A stretch of 64,000 nt of DNA from Pseudomonas sp. N3-W. GTDB taxonomy: Bacteria > Pseudomonadota > Gammaproteobacteria > Pseudomonadales > Pseudomonadaceae. Positions 44,923 through 54,716 of this stretch are shown piece by piece; the first letter of the stretch is position 1; the number at the start of each line of letters is the position of its first letter. A program made the position numbers and the translations under genes. The notes beneath the pieces are model-generated. The model was not told where the DNA came from and ran no database searches. It worked only from the letters and a program-made list of their open reading frames with translations. Location: assembly GCF_024970185.1 (NCBI RefSeq), contig NZ_CP103965.1, forward strand, positions 4,607,001 to 4,671,000, read 5' to 3'.

Positions 44923-45678
44923 TCAAGTAGCCGGCCGAATCGCCTTGATCAACGTCTGCAACGAATACCCCAATCGCGGCGCCAGCCCTTCGGCCCGTGC
45001 AATCAAACCCTCCATGTCCAGTTCCTGATCCAGCTCTGAAGGCACGATCAGAATCACATTGCCCTCCTTCACCGGCAGCTCCCAGTAATGTCGGTGATAG
45101 AGCCCGCGCAGCAACGCCGCACCCAGCGGCTTGCCATCATCAGTGGCCCACTGGTTGATCACCAGCCAGCCACCCGGATTCAGACGTTTCTGGCAATCGG
45201 CCAGAAAACTCCAGGCCAAATGCCCGACACCCGGCCCGACATCGGTATAAAGGTCGACGAAAATCAGGTCCGCCGGCTCCGCCGTGCCCAGCAGCTCCAA
45301 GGCATCGCCAACGCGGATGTACAGGCGCGGATCATCATCGAGCCCCAGATATTCAATGGCCAGGCGCGGTACGTCAGGGCGCAGTTCGATGGCTTCGACA
45401 TCGTCCAGCGGCAGGAACTTGAGGCAGGCCTGGGTCAGGGTGCCAGCACCGAGCCCCAGAAACAGCGCGCTTTCCGGCTGCTCATGGCACAAGGCACCGA
45501 TCAGCATCGCGCGGGTGTAGTCGTATTCCAGCCAGCTCGGATCGGCGGTGAATACGCAACTTTGCTCAATGGCGTCGCCGAATTCCAGAAAACGGTAATC
45601 GGCCACTTCCAGCACGCGAATCACGCCGAACTCATCCTGTACCTCGGCGAGCAAATGCTCGACGCGCTCCTCAGTCAT
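44923..45678 (-). CDS. Spermidine-synthase-like SAM/dcSAM-fold protein
   Basis: A 251-residue protein with the spermidine-synthase methyltransferase fold. LFLGLGAGTLTQACLKF is the glycine motif, EAIELRPDV the acidic ribose-binding strand, and DLIFVDLYTDVGPG the post-core Asp region. The amine-binding residues of true SpeE are not clearly conserved and no speD gene is nearby, so the transfer reaction is uncertain. Confidence 0.75.
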   Translation of the reverse strand: MTEERVEHLLAEVQDEFGVIRVLEVADYRFLEFGDAIEQSCVFTADPSWLEYDYTRAMLIGALCHEQPESALFLGLGAGTLTQACLKFLPLDDVEAIELRPDVPRLAIEYLGLDDDPRLYIRVGDALELLGTAEPADLIFVDLYTDVGPGVGHLAWSFLADCQKRLNPGGWLVINQWATDDGKPLGAALLRGLYHRHYWELPVKEGNVILIVPSELDQELDMEGLIARAEGLAPRLGYSLQTLIKAIRPAT

Positions 45679-45828
45679 TTCGTCTCCTGATCGTCACCGG
45701 GCCCGGCGACACAACAAAACCGCGTAGGTGGCGCGGCAAAGGCGCGATTGTCGGCCAAGCGACGGGAACAGGTCACGCACTAATTGCTGATAACATGGTG
45801 CCCCGAGCGTAAAACACTAGAGACCGTG

Positions 45829-47175
45829 ATGAGCCAACCCTGGAGCCCTGACAGCTGGCGTGCCCTGCCAATCCAGCAACAACCCCGTTATCCCGACGCA
45901 GCGCATCTGCTGCAAGTCGAGCAAACCCTGGCCGGTTATCCGCCACTGGTGTTTGCCGGTGAAGCCCGGGAGTTACGCCGTCAGTTTGCGCAAGTCACCC
46001 AGGGCCGAGCGTTCCTGCTGCAGGGCGGCGACTGCGCCGAGAGCTTCGCCGAGTTCTCCGCCGCAAAAATCCGCGACACCTTCAAAGTGCTGCTGCAAAT
46101 GGCTATCGTCATGACCTTCGCCGCTGGCTGCCCGGTGGTCAAGGTTGGACGCATGGCCGGCCAGTTCGCCAAGCCACGTTCGGCCAACGACGAAACCATC
46201 GATGGCGTGACACTGCCGGCCTACCGTGGCGACATCGTCAACGGCATCGGTTTCGATGAAAAAAGCCGTGTACCGGATCCGGAGCGTCTGCTCCAGTCCT
46301 ATCACCAGTCCACTGCCACCCTGAACCTGTTGCGCGCTTTCGCCCAGGGCGGTTTCGCCGACCTGCATCAGGTGCACAAGTGGAACCTGGACTTCATCGC
46401 CAACTCGGCCCTGGCGGAAAAATACAGCCATCTGGCTGACCGAATCGATGAAACCCTGGCGTTCATGCGCGCCTGCGGCATGGACAGCTCGCCGCAACTG
46501 CGTGAAACCAGTTTCTTCACCGCCCACGAAGCGCTGCTGCTCAACTATGAAGAAGCCTTCGTGCGCCGCGACAGCCTGACCAACGACTACTACGACTGTT
46601 CGGCGCACATGCTGTGGATCGGCGACCGTACCCGTCAGCTCGACGGCGCCCACGTTGAATTCCTGCGTGGGGTGAACAACCCGATTGGCGTCAAGGTTGG
46701 CCCGAGCATGAACCCGGACGACCTGATCCGCTTGATCGACGTGCTCAACCCGGACAACGACCCGGGCCGCCTGAACCTGATTGCACGCATGGGCGCAAAC
46801 AAGGTCGGCGATCACCTGCCGGCGCTGATTCGCGCCGTTGAGCGCGAAGGCAAGAAAGTACTGTGGAGTTCTGACCCGATGCACGGCAACACCATCAAGG
46901 CCAGCAGCGGCTACAAGACTCGCGATTTCGCGCAGATTCTTGGCGAGGTGAAGCAGTTCTTCCAGGTGCATGAGGCAGAGGGCACTTATGCCGGTGGTAT
47001 TCACATCGAGATGACCGGGCAGAACGTGACCGAGTGCATCGGCGGTGCGCGGCCGATTACCGAGGACGGTCTGTCGGACCGGTATCACACCCATTGCGAT
47101 CCGCGGATGAATGCGGATCAATCGCTGGAATTGGCATTTTTGATCGCTGAAACCCTGAAGCAAGTCCGACGCTAA
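45829..47175 (+). CDS. Class II 3-deoxy-7-phosphoheptulonate (DAHP) synthase
   Basis: A 448-residue plant/mycobacterial-type DAHP synthase. [47 protein letters not shown] and [15 protein letters not shown] are family motifs; the Cys and His/Glu/Asp metal ligands are present. It condenses PEP and erythrose-4-phosphate, the first step of the shikimate pathway. ATG 45829 fits the conserved W-S-P-D-S-W start. A class I isozyme is at 60.1 kb. Confidence 0.93.
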   Translation: MSQPWSPDSWRALPIQQQPRYPDAAHLLQVEQTLAGYPPLVFAGEARELRRQFAQVTQGRAFLLQGGDCAESFAEFSAAKIRDTFKVLLQMAIVMTFAAGCPVVKVGRMAGQFAKPRSANDETIDGVTLPAYRGDIVNGIGFDEKSRVPDPERLLQSYHQSTATLNLLRAFAQGGFADLHQVHKWNLDFIANSALAEKYSHLADRIDETLAFMRACGMDSSPQLRETSFFTAHEALLLNYEEAFVRRDSLTNDYYDCSAHMLWIGDRTRQLDGAHVEFLRGVNNPIGVKVGPSMNPDDLIRLIDVLNPDNDPGRLNLIARMGANKVGDHLPALIRAVEREGKKVLWSSDPMHGNTIKASSGYKTRDFAQILGEVKQFFQVHEAEGTYAGGIHIEMTGQNVTECIGGARPITEDGLSDRYHTHCDPRMNADQSLELAFLIAETLKQVRR

Positions 47176-47186
47176 ACCGCGTCAAA

Positions 47187-47275
47187 CCCATCGAGGGCAA
47201 GCCCGCTCCCACATTGATCCGCGTCCACCTGGACAACTCGGTCAACTGTGGGAGCGGGCTTGCCCGCGAAGGCGC
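47187..47275. repeat. REPIN between DAHP synthase and ycaQ
   Basis: GGGCAAGCCCGCTCCCACAT and its inverted partner GTGGGAGCGGGCTTGCCCGC, about 32 bp apart; the most perfect REP pair in the window. Confidence 0.9.
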
Positions 47276-47279
47276 CCGT

Positions 47280-48509
47280 TCAATCCCTGCCAATGCTGGC
47301 CAATGCCACCCGCAACCGCGCTGCGCTCACCCGCTGACAATTCAACTGCACGCGCTCTAGCCCCAACCAATCCGCCATCTGCCGCAGATTGACCGCCAAC
47401 GCCATCATTCCTTCGTCATCCAGCCCCGGATCTTCCTCGTGCACCGCATGCACCGCCAGGCGGCCTGACGCTCGTTCCGCCCGCAAATCCACCCGAGCAG
47501 CAATCCGTTCATTGTGCAAAAACGGCAACACGTAATAGCCGAAGACCCGTTTGTCCTGCGGCGTATAAATCTCCAGCCGATAACGGAAATCGAACAGCCG
47601 CTCGGTGCGGCTGCGCTCCCAGATCAGCGAGTCGAATGGAGACAACAAGGCACTGGCGTCGACCTTGCGCGGCACCTTGGGCTCGGGCAGGCAAAAAGCC
47701 GGTTGGCGCCAGCCCTGAACCTCGCCGGTCAGCAACTCACCGGCCTCCACCAGTTCCACCAGACGCGCGCGACTGTCAGCAGGGCCGAGGCGAAAATAAT
47801 CGCGAAGGTCTTTTTCCGTCGCCACGCCCAAAGCGCCCGCCGCATGCAACAGCAGACCACGCTGGGCCTCGGCCTCGGTCAACAGCGGTTGCTGCAAAAT
47901 GGCCGTCGGAATGACCCGTTCCGGCAAATCGTACAACCGCTCGAAGCCACGGCGACCGGCGACCGTCACCTCGCCGGCGGCGAACAGCCATTCCAGCGCA
48001 TGCTTCTCGGCGCTCCAGTCCCACCACGGCCCGGCCCGCTCCTGGCGGGTCGACAGGCTGCCAGCGCCCAGCGCACCGAGTTCTTCAACCGAGGCAAGTA
48101 CCCGGCGAACGGTGTCTTGCTGTTCACGACCAAAACGCGCCAGTTGCTGATAAATGTCTTCGCCACGTGTCGCCCGCTCCATCCGCCAGCGCATCAACGG
48201 GTACATCGACAACGGCAACAGAGACGCTTCGTGGCCCCAATACTCGAATAACGTACGCCGGCGTCCCTGACTCCAGGCAGCCTGGTCGAGCAAGTCGGGT
48301 GAGTAGTTGCCGAGACGGGAAAACAGCGGAAGGTAGTGCGAACGCACCAAGGCATTGACTGAGTCGATCTGCAAAATGCCCAGCCGTTCAATCAGGCGAT
48401 TGAGCTGAGCCGGCTTGATCGCCGCTGGCGGCTGGCGCCCATTGAATCCTTGGGCGGCCAGGGCCAGACGTCGAGCCTGTTTGATGGAAAAGGACAGCGT
48501 TGCGGGCAT
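47280..48509 (-). CDS. ycaQ: YcaQ-family DNA glycosylase (interstrand crosslink repair)
   Basis: A 409-residue winged-helix protein. ILQIDSVNALVRSHYLPLFSR aligns with the QID-containing segment of E. coli YcaQ/AlkX, and EYWGHEASLLP is a second conserved stretch. The family unhooks nitrogen-mustard crosslinks by cleaving N-glycosidic bonds. ATG 48509 is chosen from three nearby ATGs because AAGGAG lies 6 bp upstream. Confidence 0.87.
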   Translation of the reverse strand: MPATLSFSIKQARRLALAAQGFNGRQPPAAIKPAQLNRLIERLGILQIDSVNALVRSHYLPLFSRLGNYSPDLLDQAAWSQGRRRTLFEYWGHEASLLPLSMYPLMRWRMERATRGEDIYQQLARFGREQQDTVRRVLASVEELGALGAGSLSTRQERAGPWWDWSAEKHALEWLFAAGEVTVAGRRGFERLYDLPERVIPTAILQQPLLTEAEAQRGLLLHAAGALGVATEKDLRDYFRLGPADSRARLVELVEAGELLTGEVQGWRQPAFCLPEPKVPRKVDASALLSPFDSLIWERSRTERLFDFRYRLEIYTPQDKRVFGYYVLPFLHNERIAARVDLRAERASGRLAVHAVHEEDPGLDDEGMMALAVNLRQMADWLGLERVQLNCQRVSAARLRVALASIGRD

Positions 48510-48573
48510 GAGCATCTCCTTGTCTGCTCGCAACCTACCTCACCGGGAAGGGGTTTGTGTAGCAACGGCCTCA

Positions 48574-48801
48574 TCATTTATGGATCGGATCATCCCAGAA
48601 TGGCCTGATCGACTCATGCTCGACGTCGGCACGACTGACGCCGATGTCTTTCAACGCTTCATCGCTCAGACTCGCCAGCAACTCACGTTCACGGTGAAGT
48701 TCGTACCATCGGCTAAACTTGTGCAGCAGATCGGACACCGAATGCAGTGCGTGTCCCGTGACTTTTTCTTCCGTTACCGACTCGCTTTGACCTTTCATCA
48801 T
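48574..48801 (-). CDS. DUF1127 small protein
   Basis: A 75-residue protein; the C-terminal 45 residues are the Arg/Glu-rich DUF1127 segment (WYELHRERELLASLSDEALKD and IGVSRADVE). In alphaproteobacteria such proteins bind RNA or regulate C1 or phosphate metabolism; here the role is unknown. AAAGGAGGGCGAC before the first of two ATGs fixes the start. Divergent from a LysR gene, which likely regulates it. Confidence 0.9.
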   Translation of the reverse strand: MMKGQSESVTEEKVTGHALHSVSDLLHKFSRWYELHRERELLASLSDEALKDIGVSRADVEHESIRPFWDDPIHK

Positions 48802-48893
48802 GTCGCCCTCCTTTGGGATGGCCCAAGTCTCGCGCCGGAGCTAAGATCAATCCAACGAATGTTTCTGATGCTATGCATCTCGGAGATTGATGA

Positions 48894-49748
48894 ATGTCCG
48901 CCTACCCCAGTATTGACACCGATGTGCTGCGCACCTTCGTGGCCATCGCCGATCAGGGCGGCTTTACCCGTGCGGGAGAAATGGTCAACCGCACTCAGTC
49001 GGCCGTCAGCATGCAGATGAAACGACTTGAAGAGGACGTTCTCCAGCGCCAGCTGTTCGAACGCGACGGGCGACAGGTGAAGCTGACCGCAGAAGGCCAG
49101 GTGTTGCTGGGTTATGCGCGACGCATCCTGAAACTGCACAGTGAAGTCTTCAATACCCTGCGTGAACCGCACATGGTCGGCACCGTGCGCATCGGTACGC
49201 CGGATGACTACGTCATGCGTTTTCTGCCGGGCATCCTTTCGCGCTTTGCGCAGTTCTATCCGCTGATCCAGATCGAAGTTCACTGCGAATCCACCCGGCA
49301 ATTGTTGCAACGCCAGGACTTGGACCTGTCCATCGTCACCCGCGAACCGGGAACGGAGATCGGCCAGTTGTTGCGCAAAGAGCGTTTTGTGTGGGCCGAA
49401 GCACAGTGTTTCAGCGCTCACGAGCAAACACCGCTGCCACTGGCCATGTTCAACAGTGATTGCTTCTGCCGGTTGTGGGCGTGCAATGCACTGGACGCGA
49501 TGGGCCGCGACTACCGGATCGCCTACAACAGCACCAGCCTGTCCGCGCTGATGGCTGTGGTCAGTGCCGGGCTGGCGATCACCGCGCAGCTCGAAAGCCT
49601 GATCACGCCGGACTTGCGCATCCTCGGTGCCGCCGAAGACCTGCCGCTGCTGCCGGAGGCCAGCATCATGCTGGTGCGCAACCTGCACAATCCGTCGCCG
49701 ATCACCGAGTGCCTGGCCGAGCACATCGTCGAAGGCTTCAAACTTTAA
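48894..49748 (+). CDS. LysR-family transcriptional regulator
   Basis: A 284-residue LTTR: N-terminal HTH (ADQGGFTRAGEMVNRTQSAVS) and a co-inducer domain. Back to back with the DUF1127 gene, the common arrangement for an LTTR and its target. Its 3' end overlaps the convergent TauE/SafE gene by 11 bp. Confidence 0.88.
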   Translation: MSAYPSIDTDVLRTFVAIADQGGFTRAGEMVNRTQSAVSMQMKRLEEDVLQRQLFERDGRQVKLTAEGQVLLGYARRILKLHSEVFNTLREPHMVGTVRIGTPDDYVMRFLPGILSRFAQFYPLIQIEVHCESTRQLLQRQDLDLSIVTREPGTEIGQLLRKERFVWAEAQCFSAHEQTPLPLAMFNSDCFCRLWACNALDAMGRDYRIAYNSTSLSALMAVVSAGLAITAQLESLITPDLRILGAAEDLPLLPEASIMLVRNLHNPSPITECLAEHIVEGFKL

Positions 49749-50487
49749 AAGCGAGCATTACCGCGCACAGCACCAGAAAGCCACAGAACAGCCCGCGAAG
49801 CAGCCGTTCCGGCAGCGCATGGGCGACTTTCACTCCCCAGCTGATGCTCAGCAATCCACCGATTGCCAAAGGCAGGCCGATCATCCAGTTCACCTGATGA
49901 TGCGCGGCATAGGTCACCAGCGTGACCCCGGTGCTCGGCAATGCCAACGCCAGCGACAAGCCTTGGGCCACCACCTGACTGGTGCCGAACAGGCTGGTCA
50001 GTACCGGCGTCGCTACCACCGCCCCGCCCACCCCAAACAACCCGCCCATGGTCCCGGATGCTGCGCCCAATACCCCGAGCCACGGCCATGAGTAGTTCAT
50101 CTGCGAAGCGGCCGGCGGCGTTGCGGTGAACATTCGTATCAGGTTGTAAGTAGACAGTGCGACCAGGAACACCACAAATCCGATGCGCATGGTTTGCGCA
50201 TCGATGCCCACCGCCCAGATCGAACCGATCCAGGCAAAGCAAAAACCCGTCAAGGCCAGCGGCAGCGCGTGGCGCAGTTCAATGCGGTTGCGTTGGTGAT
50301 AACGCCACAGCGCCAGCATCACGTTCGGCACCACCATTACCAACGCCGTGCCTTGGGCGACTTGCTGGTCAAGGCCACAAAACACGCCCAACAGTGGAAT
50401 CGCGATCAGGCCGCCACCGATCCCGAACAATCCACCCAAGGTGCCCAGCGCCGCGCCAAAAAGCAGATACATCAAAAACTCAAGCAC
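49738..50487 (-). CDS. TauE/SafE-family membrane transporter
   Basis: A 249-residue protein with about eight hydrophobic segments. The paired repeats LGGLFGIGGGLIAIPLL and MGGLFGVGGAVVATPVL are the two halves characteristic of the family, which exports sulfite, sulfonates or related anions. The substrate is not known. Divergent from a second LysR gene. Confidence 0.88.
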   Translation of the reverse strand: MLEFLMYLLFGAALGTLGGLFGIGGGLIAIPLLGVFCGLDQQVAQGTALVMVVPNVMLALWRYHQRNRIELRHALPLALTGFCFAWIGSIWAVGIDAQTMRIGFVVFLVALSTYNLIRMFTATPPAASQMNYSWPWLGVLGAASGTMGGLFGVGGAVVATPVLTSLFGTSQVVAQGLSLALALPSTGVTLVTYAAHHQVNWMIGLPLAIGGLLSISWGVKVAHALPERLLRGLFCGFLVLCAVMLAFKV

Positions 50488-50597
50488 GGGTCACTTCCTT
50501 CTATGTCTGGCAATTCATCCTACGCACTCGCGGCTGGCGGGGAAACGCACAGCAACGCACAATGGCTGTGCCAAATTCGCACAAGCGCACCGATGAC

Positions 50598-51554
50598 ATG
50601 AACCCCAATCAGTTGACCGAACAACTCGGCCTGTTTCTGGATGTACTGGAAACCGGCAGCTTTTCCGCCGCATCCCGCCGCCATCCGCTGACCCCGTCGG
50701 CGGTGGCCCGACGCATCGACAGCCTGGAAAGCGCCGTCGGCAGCCAGTTGTTCCTGCGCAGTACCCACGCAGTGCGTGCTACCCCGGCAGGGCTGGCCTT
50801 TGCCGAACGTGCTCGACGGATCGTCGCCGAACTGCGTCTGGCCCGGGCCGAGGCGGCGTCGTTGAGCAGTGCGCCGGAAGGCCTGATTCGCGTAGACGCC
50901 CCGGCAGCGTTCGGGCGACGGCATCTGGCGCCGGTCATCGCCGACTTTCTGCTGCTTTATCCCGGCCTTGATGTGCAACTGCACCTGATCGACAGTTTTG
51001 TCGACATGCAGGGCTTGAATCTGGGCAAGGTGGATCTGGTGCTGCGTGCCGGGCAAATAGTGGATACCCGGCTGGTGGCCACGCCGCTGGCGAACATGGT
51101 GCGCATCGCCTGTGCCAGTCCCGACTACCTCAAGCGCCGTGGCGTACCGACCGAGCCGGCGCAATTGATCGAGCACGATGGCCTCGACTGGAATGGGCTG
51201 GCACCGCTCCTTGCCTGGCGCTTCGAGAAAGACGGCCACATGCAGCTGCACCGACCGGCGCGCATCCGCATGAGCGCCAACAACGCCGAAGCCCTGGTCA
51301 GTGGCGCATTGGCCGGGCTGGGCATTGCTCATCTACCGACATGGCTGGCCAGTGAATACCTGTTACGCGGCGAACTGCTGCCGCTGTTCTGCGAAAACGG
51401 TCTGCCAAAGCCGGAGACAGCCGGTATCTATGCGTTGCGCCTGGAGCAACAGGCCAGCTCCCGCAGCCGGCTTTTGCTGGAATACCTGAAAACCCGTTTC
51501 AGCCCGATTCCACCGTGGGATCTTGCCTTGCAGAGCGACCTGAGACGGCACTAG
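50598..51554 (+). CDS. LysR-family transcriptional regulator
   Basis: A 318-residue LTTR with HTH (LETGSFSAASRRHPLTPSAVA) and substrate domain. ATG 50598 begins at the conserved opening; the frame is open much further upstream, overlapping the transporter antisense, and should not be followed. It probably controls the divergent TauE/SafE gene. Confidence 0.88.
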   Translation: MNPNQLTEQLGLFLDVLETGSFSAASRRHPLTPSAVARRIDSLESAVGSQLFLRSTHAVRATPAGLAFAERARRIVAELRLARAEAASLSSAPEGLIRVDAPAAFGRRHLAPVIADFLLLYPGLDVQLHLIDSFVDMQGLNLGKVDLVLRAGQIVDTRLVATPLANMVRIACASPDYLKRRGVPTEPAQLIEHDGLDWNGLAPLLAWRFEKDGHMQLHRPARIRMSANNAEALVSGALAGLGIAHLPTWLASEYLLRGELLPLFCENGLPKPETAGIYALRLEQQASSRSRLLLEYLKTRFSPIPPWDLALQSDLRRH

Positions 51555-51561
51555 CCGATAA

Positions 51562-51572
51562 TTATCTGGCGC
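51562..51572. promoter_or_regulatory. Candidate OhrR site before ohrR
   Basis: TTATCTGGCGC in the 69-bp gap before ohrR. It matches 10 of 11 bases of TTATCTTGCGC in front of ohr. Confidence 0.4.
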
Positions 51573-51623
51573 ATTAAAGATTCGCCCGCTAGATTCATGA
51601 CGATGAACGATCAAGGCGCTGAC

Positions 51624-52085
51624 ATGAGTAACAAACCCGAGACCCCGGACCACTGCGACCACCTGCTGCTGGATAATCAGGTGTGCTTTGCCCTGCATTC
51701 CACGTCGCTGTTGATGACCAAGGTGTACAAGCCGCTGCTGCAAGCGCTGGGCCTGACGTACCCGCAATACCTGGCAATGATGGTGTTGTGGGAACGGGAC
51801 GGCTTGACCGTCGGCGAAATCAGCACACGACTGCTGACCGATCCGGGCTCTTTGACGCCGCTGCTCAAACGACTCGAGGCCGAAGGGTTGCTCAGCCGGA
51901 CCCGCAGTCGTGAGGATGAGCGGGTGGTGATTGTCGAACTGACTGACCAGGGTCGCGCCCTCAAGGACCAGGCTCGGGATATCCCGCAGTGCATTCTCGG
52001 CGCCAGTGGGCAGACGCTGGAGCAGTTGCAGAAACTGCAAGCGGATCTGCAGGCGTTGCGTCGTCATTTGCAGGACAGCCTCTGA
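51624..52085 (+). CDS. ohrR: Organic-peroxide-sensing repressor OhrR
   Basis: A 153-residue MarR-family repressor. The sensing Cys is C21 in NQVCFALHSTSLL, with a second Cys at C123; TYPQYLAMMVLWE and LTDPGSLTPLLKRLE are the family core. ATG 51624 has AAGGCG upstream; an ATG 27 bases earlier is a weaker choice. Directly upstream of ohr on the same strand, with 264 bp between. Confidence 0.9.
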   Translation: MSNKPETPDHCDHLLLDNQVCFALHSTSLLMTKVYKPLLQALGLTYPQYLAMMVLWERDGLTVGEISTRLLTDPGSLTPLLKRLEAEGLLSRTRSREDERVVIVELTDQGRALKDQARDIPQCILGASGQTLEQLQKLQADLQALRRHLQDSL

Positions 52086-52111
52086 GTTAAAGAACTCCGT
52101 TATCCCCCTGG

Positions 52112-52138
52112 GGGCGCAGGCTTGCTCGCTCCCACAAG
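52112..52138. repeat. REP fragment between ohrR and ohr
   Basis: GCAGGCTTGCTCGCTCCCAC: a single, decayed REP core. Confidence 0.55.
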
Positions 52139-52250
52139 GATCTCTGCATACGCCCCGTCGTGGCAGTCTCAAAAAAACATTCCCCCTCTGCCCGCTCTAA
52201 ATCAGACCTCTTGCCCTCGCGCCTGGCGCATCACCTCACCACCTTAAAAT

Positions 52251-52325
52251 TTATCTTGCGCGCAAAATATTATCGAGCTACATTTATTTCGCACTTACTT
52301 AGCGCACAAACTATTAGCGCAAAAC
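52251..52325. promoter_or_regulatory. Candidate OhrR operator region before ohr
   Basis: TTATCTTGCGCGCAA (with the perfect 10-bp palindrome TTGCGCGCAA at 52256-52265) and, further on, two direct copies TTAGCGCACAAA (52299) and TTAGCGCAAAAC (52314). This AT-rich stretch (about 52240-52330) is the promoter region of ohr. Confidence 0.5.
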
Positions 52326-52349
52326 ACACACCCCGATGAGGCTCACACC

Positions 52350-52769
52350 ATGCAAACTCTCTACACCGCCATCGCAACATCCACCGGTGGCCGCGACGGT
52401 CGTGCGGTTTCCAGCGACAACATTCTCGACGTCAAACTCGCCACCCCGAAAGAACTCGGTGGCGCCGGCGGTGCGGCGACCAACCCCGAGCAATTATTCG
52501 CGGCCGGTTATTCCGCCTGCTTCATCGGCGCACTGAAGTTCGTGGCCAGCCAGACCAAACGCAGCATCCCTGCTGACGCCTCGATCACTGCCCACGTCGG
52601 CATCGGCCAGATCCCCGGCGGTTTCGGGTTGGACATCGATTTGCACATCAGCCTGCCGGGGCTTGAACAAGCCGACGCGCAAAGCCTGGTCGACGCCGCC
52701 CACCAGGTTTGCCCGTACTCCAACGCCACACGCGGCAACGTCGATGTGCGCCTGCACGTCACCGTGTAA
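52350..52769 (+). CDS. ohr: Organic hydroperoxide resistance protein
   Basis: A 139-residue OsmC/Ohr-family thiol peroxidase with the two active-site Cys, C57 (GYSACFIGALKF) and C121 (HQVCPYSNATRGN), and the Arg/Glu catalytic partners. It reduces organic hydroperoxides with lipoylated electron donors. Under OhrR control by position. Terminator shared with efp. Confidence 0.95.
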   Translation: MQTLYTAIATSTGGRDGRAVSSDNILDVKLATPKELGGAGGAATNPEQLFAAGYSACFIGALKFVASQTKRSIPADASITAHVGIGQIPGGFGLDIDLHISLPGLEQADAQSLVDAAHQVCPYSNATRGNVDVRLHVTV

Positions 52770-52783
52770 AAACCTTCAGGCAC

Positions 52784-52816
52784 AAAAAAGCCCGACTCGA
52801 TGGTCGGGCTTTTTCA
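52784..52816. terminator. Bidirectional terminator between ohr and efp
   Basis: AAAAAAGCCCGAC and its complement around TCGATG; A- and T-runs on both flanks, for the two convergent genes. Confidence 0.92.
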
Positions 52817-52831
52817 TTACGCAAGCGGTGC

Positions 52832-53401
52832 TTATTTAGCACGGCCTTTGTAGGAACCGCCTTCGCGGGTATCGATCTCGATCTTGTCACCGATTTCGAT
52901 GAAGTCAGCCACTTGCAACTCAGTACCGTTGCTCAGCTTGGCAGGCTTCATGACTTTGCCGGAAGTGTCACCGCGAGCGGAACCTTCGGTGTAGTCAACT
53001 ACGCGCACGATGGTGGTCGGCAGCTCTACGGAAACCAGACGCTCTTCGAAGAAGATCGCTTCGCAAACATCGGTCATGCCTTCTTCAACGAAAGGCAGAA
53101 CGGCTTCGATGTCTTCAGCGTTCAGCTCGTACATGGTGTAGTCAGTGGTGTCCATGAACGTGTAGGAGTCGCCGCTGATGAAGGACAGGGTCGCTTCTTT
53201 ACGGTCGAGGATCACATCGTCCAGTTTGTCGTCAGCGCTGTAAACGATCTCGGTCTTGTAACCGGTCAGCAGGTTTTTCAGCTTGGTCTTCATGATCGCG
53301 CTGTTACGGCCCGATTTGGTGAATTCAGCTTTCTGAACCAGCCAAGGATCGTTTTCGAGACGGATCACCATGCCGGGTTTGAGTTCTTTACCAGTTTTCA
53401 T
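52832..53401 (-). CDS. efp: Elongation factor P
   Basis: A 189-residue three-domain EF-P. The tip loop is KSGRNSAI with Arg32, the residue rhamnosylated by EarP, not the Lys that is lysylated in enterics. EF-P relieves ribosome stalling at proline runs. Convergent with ohr; earP lies 49 bp upstream on the same strand. Confidence 0.97.
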   Translation of the reverse strand: MKTGKELKPGMVIRLENDPWLVQKAEFTKSGRNSAIMKTKLKNLLTGYKTEIVYSADDKLDDVILDRKEATLSFISGDSYTFMDTTDYTMYELNAEDIEAVLPFVEEGMTDVCEAIFFEERLVSVELPTTIVRVVDYTEGSARGDTSGKVMKPAKLSNGTELQVADFIEIGDKIEIDTREGGSYKGRAK

Positions 53402-53449
53402 TGCGAATATCCGAATTTGGATGGGATTTACAAAAATCTAGGCCGCGTA

Positions 53450-54592
53450 TCATATCCAATTTACATAAAACTGTACCAGCGCCGTGGCAAGATCGGCCTG
53501 CAAGGCTTGTTCCAGACACCACGCCTGAGCATGATTTTGTAGTTCTGCCTCGTGTTTACGGGTGGCCAGCCAGTGTTCGGCCATGTCGGCACCGGCATTC
53601 CAAGACCGCCAAAGACCGCTGATCGCCTCGGCAGCAGGCGTTGAAAGGCCTTTTGTGTAGAGCGTCAGGAACGCTTCGAGCTTGTCCAGGTGAATGTCGT
53701 CGTCCTGCTGGTAGATGTGCCAAAGCAGTGGCCGAGCGGCCCATTGTGCACGGACGAAAGAGTCTTCACCCCGCACCGCGTTGAAATCACAGCACCACAG
53801 CAAGTAGTCGTATTGATCCTGGCGGACGAATGGCAGCACCTGAACGGTCAACGCCTGGCGCACATGCAGCGCCCCCACGGCTAACTCGCCAACACCCAGC
53901 CAACGCTCGACATCGCCGAGAACCCGCCCTTCCGGCACCAGCAGATGGGTCGGCGTCGAGTCGGCGGCCAACGTGTCGAGCCAGCTCGCAAGGCCGGTAT
54001 TTTCATAGGCAAACAACGAGATCAATTGCGCGTCGCACGCACGTTCAATGCCCAGCCCTTGCAGGAATTGCTGCTGAGCCGCCGAACTTAGCTGAAACTG
54101 CTGACGTCGCTCCAGCAATCCCCGCTCCCGCAGCAAACCACCCGTGTCTTTCTGGAAACCGGGAAAGAAGAAATACTTCTGTACGTTCTGGTATTTGACC
54201 GACGGCAAACCATGGCAGCCAATCACCCAGTCTTCGGCACTCAGGTAATCGAGGTTCAACCACAACGGCGGTTGTTCGCGTGCGGCCATGGCATCCATAT
54301 AGTCGTGGGGCAACTGGCAGGCGAATGCGCCAATCACCACATCGGCGGCCGACGTGACTGGCCATTCGCTCGGCCAGTGACACACCTCGACGCCTTCCTG
54401 CCATTGCTGCGAAAGGTTGATATCGATCTGGGGGCACAGTCGCTCGAAAGCGCGCAGGTCATCGACCCACAGGCGCACATCAACTGAGTGTTCGGCCACC
54501 AGTTGCCGGGCCAGGCGCCAGGTCACGCCGATGTCGCCGAAGTTATCGACCACGGTGCAGAAAATATCCCAGCGGGTTTTCAGTTCAGGCAT
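53450..54592 (-). CDS. earP: EF-P arginine rhamnosyltransferase
   Basis: A 380-residue GT-B glycosyltransferase (DUF2331 family). VVDNFGDIGVTWRLA near the start contains two Asp (D16 and D20) that correspond to the catalytic pair described for the family; RGEDSFVRAQWA is the donor-binding motif. Uses dTDP-L-rhamnose to modify Arg32 of EF-P. Adjacent to efp as in other pseudomonads. Confidence 0.96.
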   Translation of the reverse strand: MPELKTRWDIFCTVVDNFGDIGVTWRLARQLVAEHSVDVRLWVDDLRAFERLCPQIDINLSQQWQEGVEVCHWPSEWPVTSAADVVIGAFACQLPHDYMDAMAAREQPPLWLNLDYLSAEDWVIGCHGLPSVKYQNVQKYFFFPGFQKDTGGLLRERGLLERRQQFQLSSAAQQQFLQGLGIERACDAQLISLFAYENTGLASWLDTLAADSTPTHLLVPEGRVLGDVERWLGVGELAVGALHVRQALTVQVLPFVRQDQYDYLLWCCDFNAVRGEDSFVRAQWAARPLLWHIYQQDDDIHLDKLEAFLTLYTKGLSTPAAEAISGLWRSWNAGADMAEHWLATRKHEAELQNHAQAWCLEQALQADLATALVQFYVNWI

Positions 54593-54716
54593 TGCAGGCT
54601 CCCGTTGGCAAAGGTGCCGATTGTCCGCATAAATTACCCCGTACAGAAGAGCCGACGACGATTAATCTTCGTGCGACAATCGCCACTCGCCCGCGACCAC
54701 CCGCCAGGAGGCAGCC

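Noticed and set aside
45973..47163. 396-codon open frame opposite the class II DAHP synthase
   Set aside because: Mirror frame with no recognisable domain.
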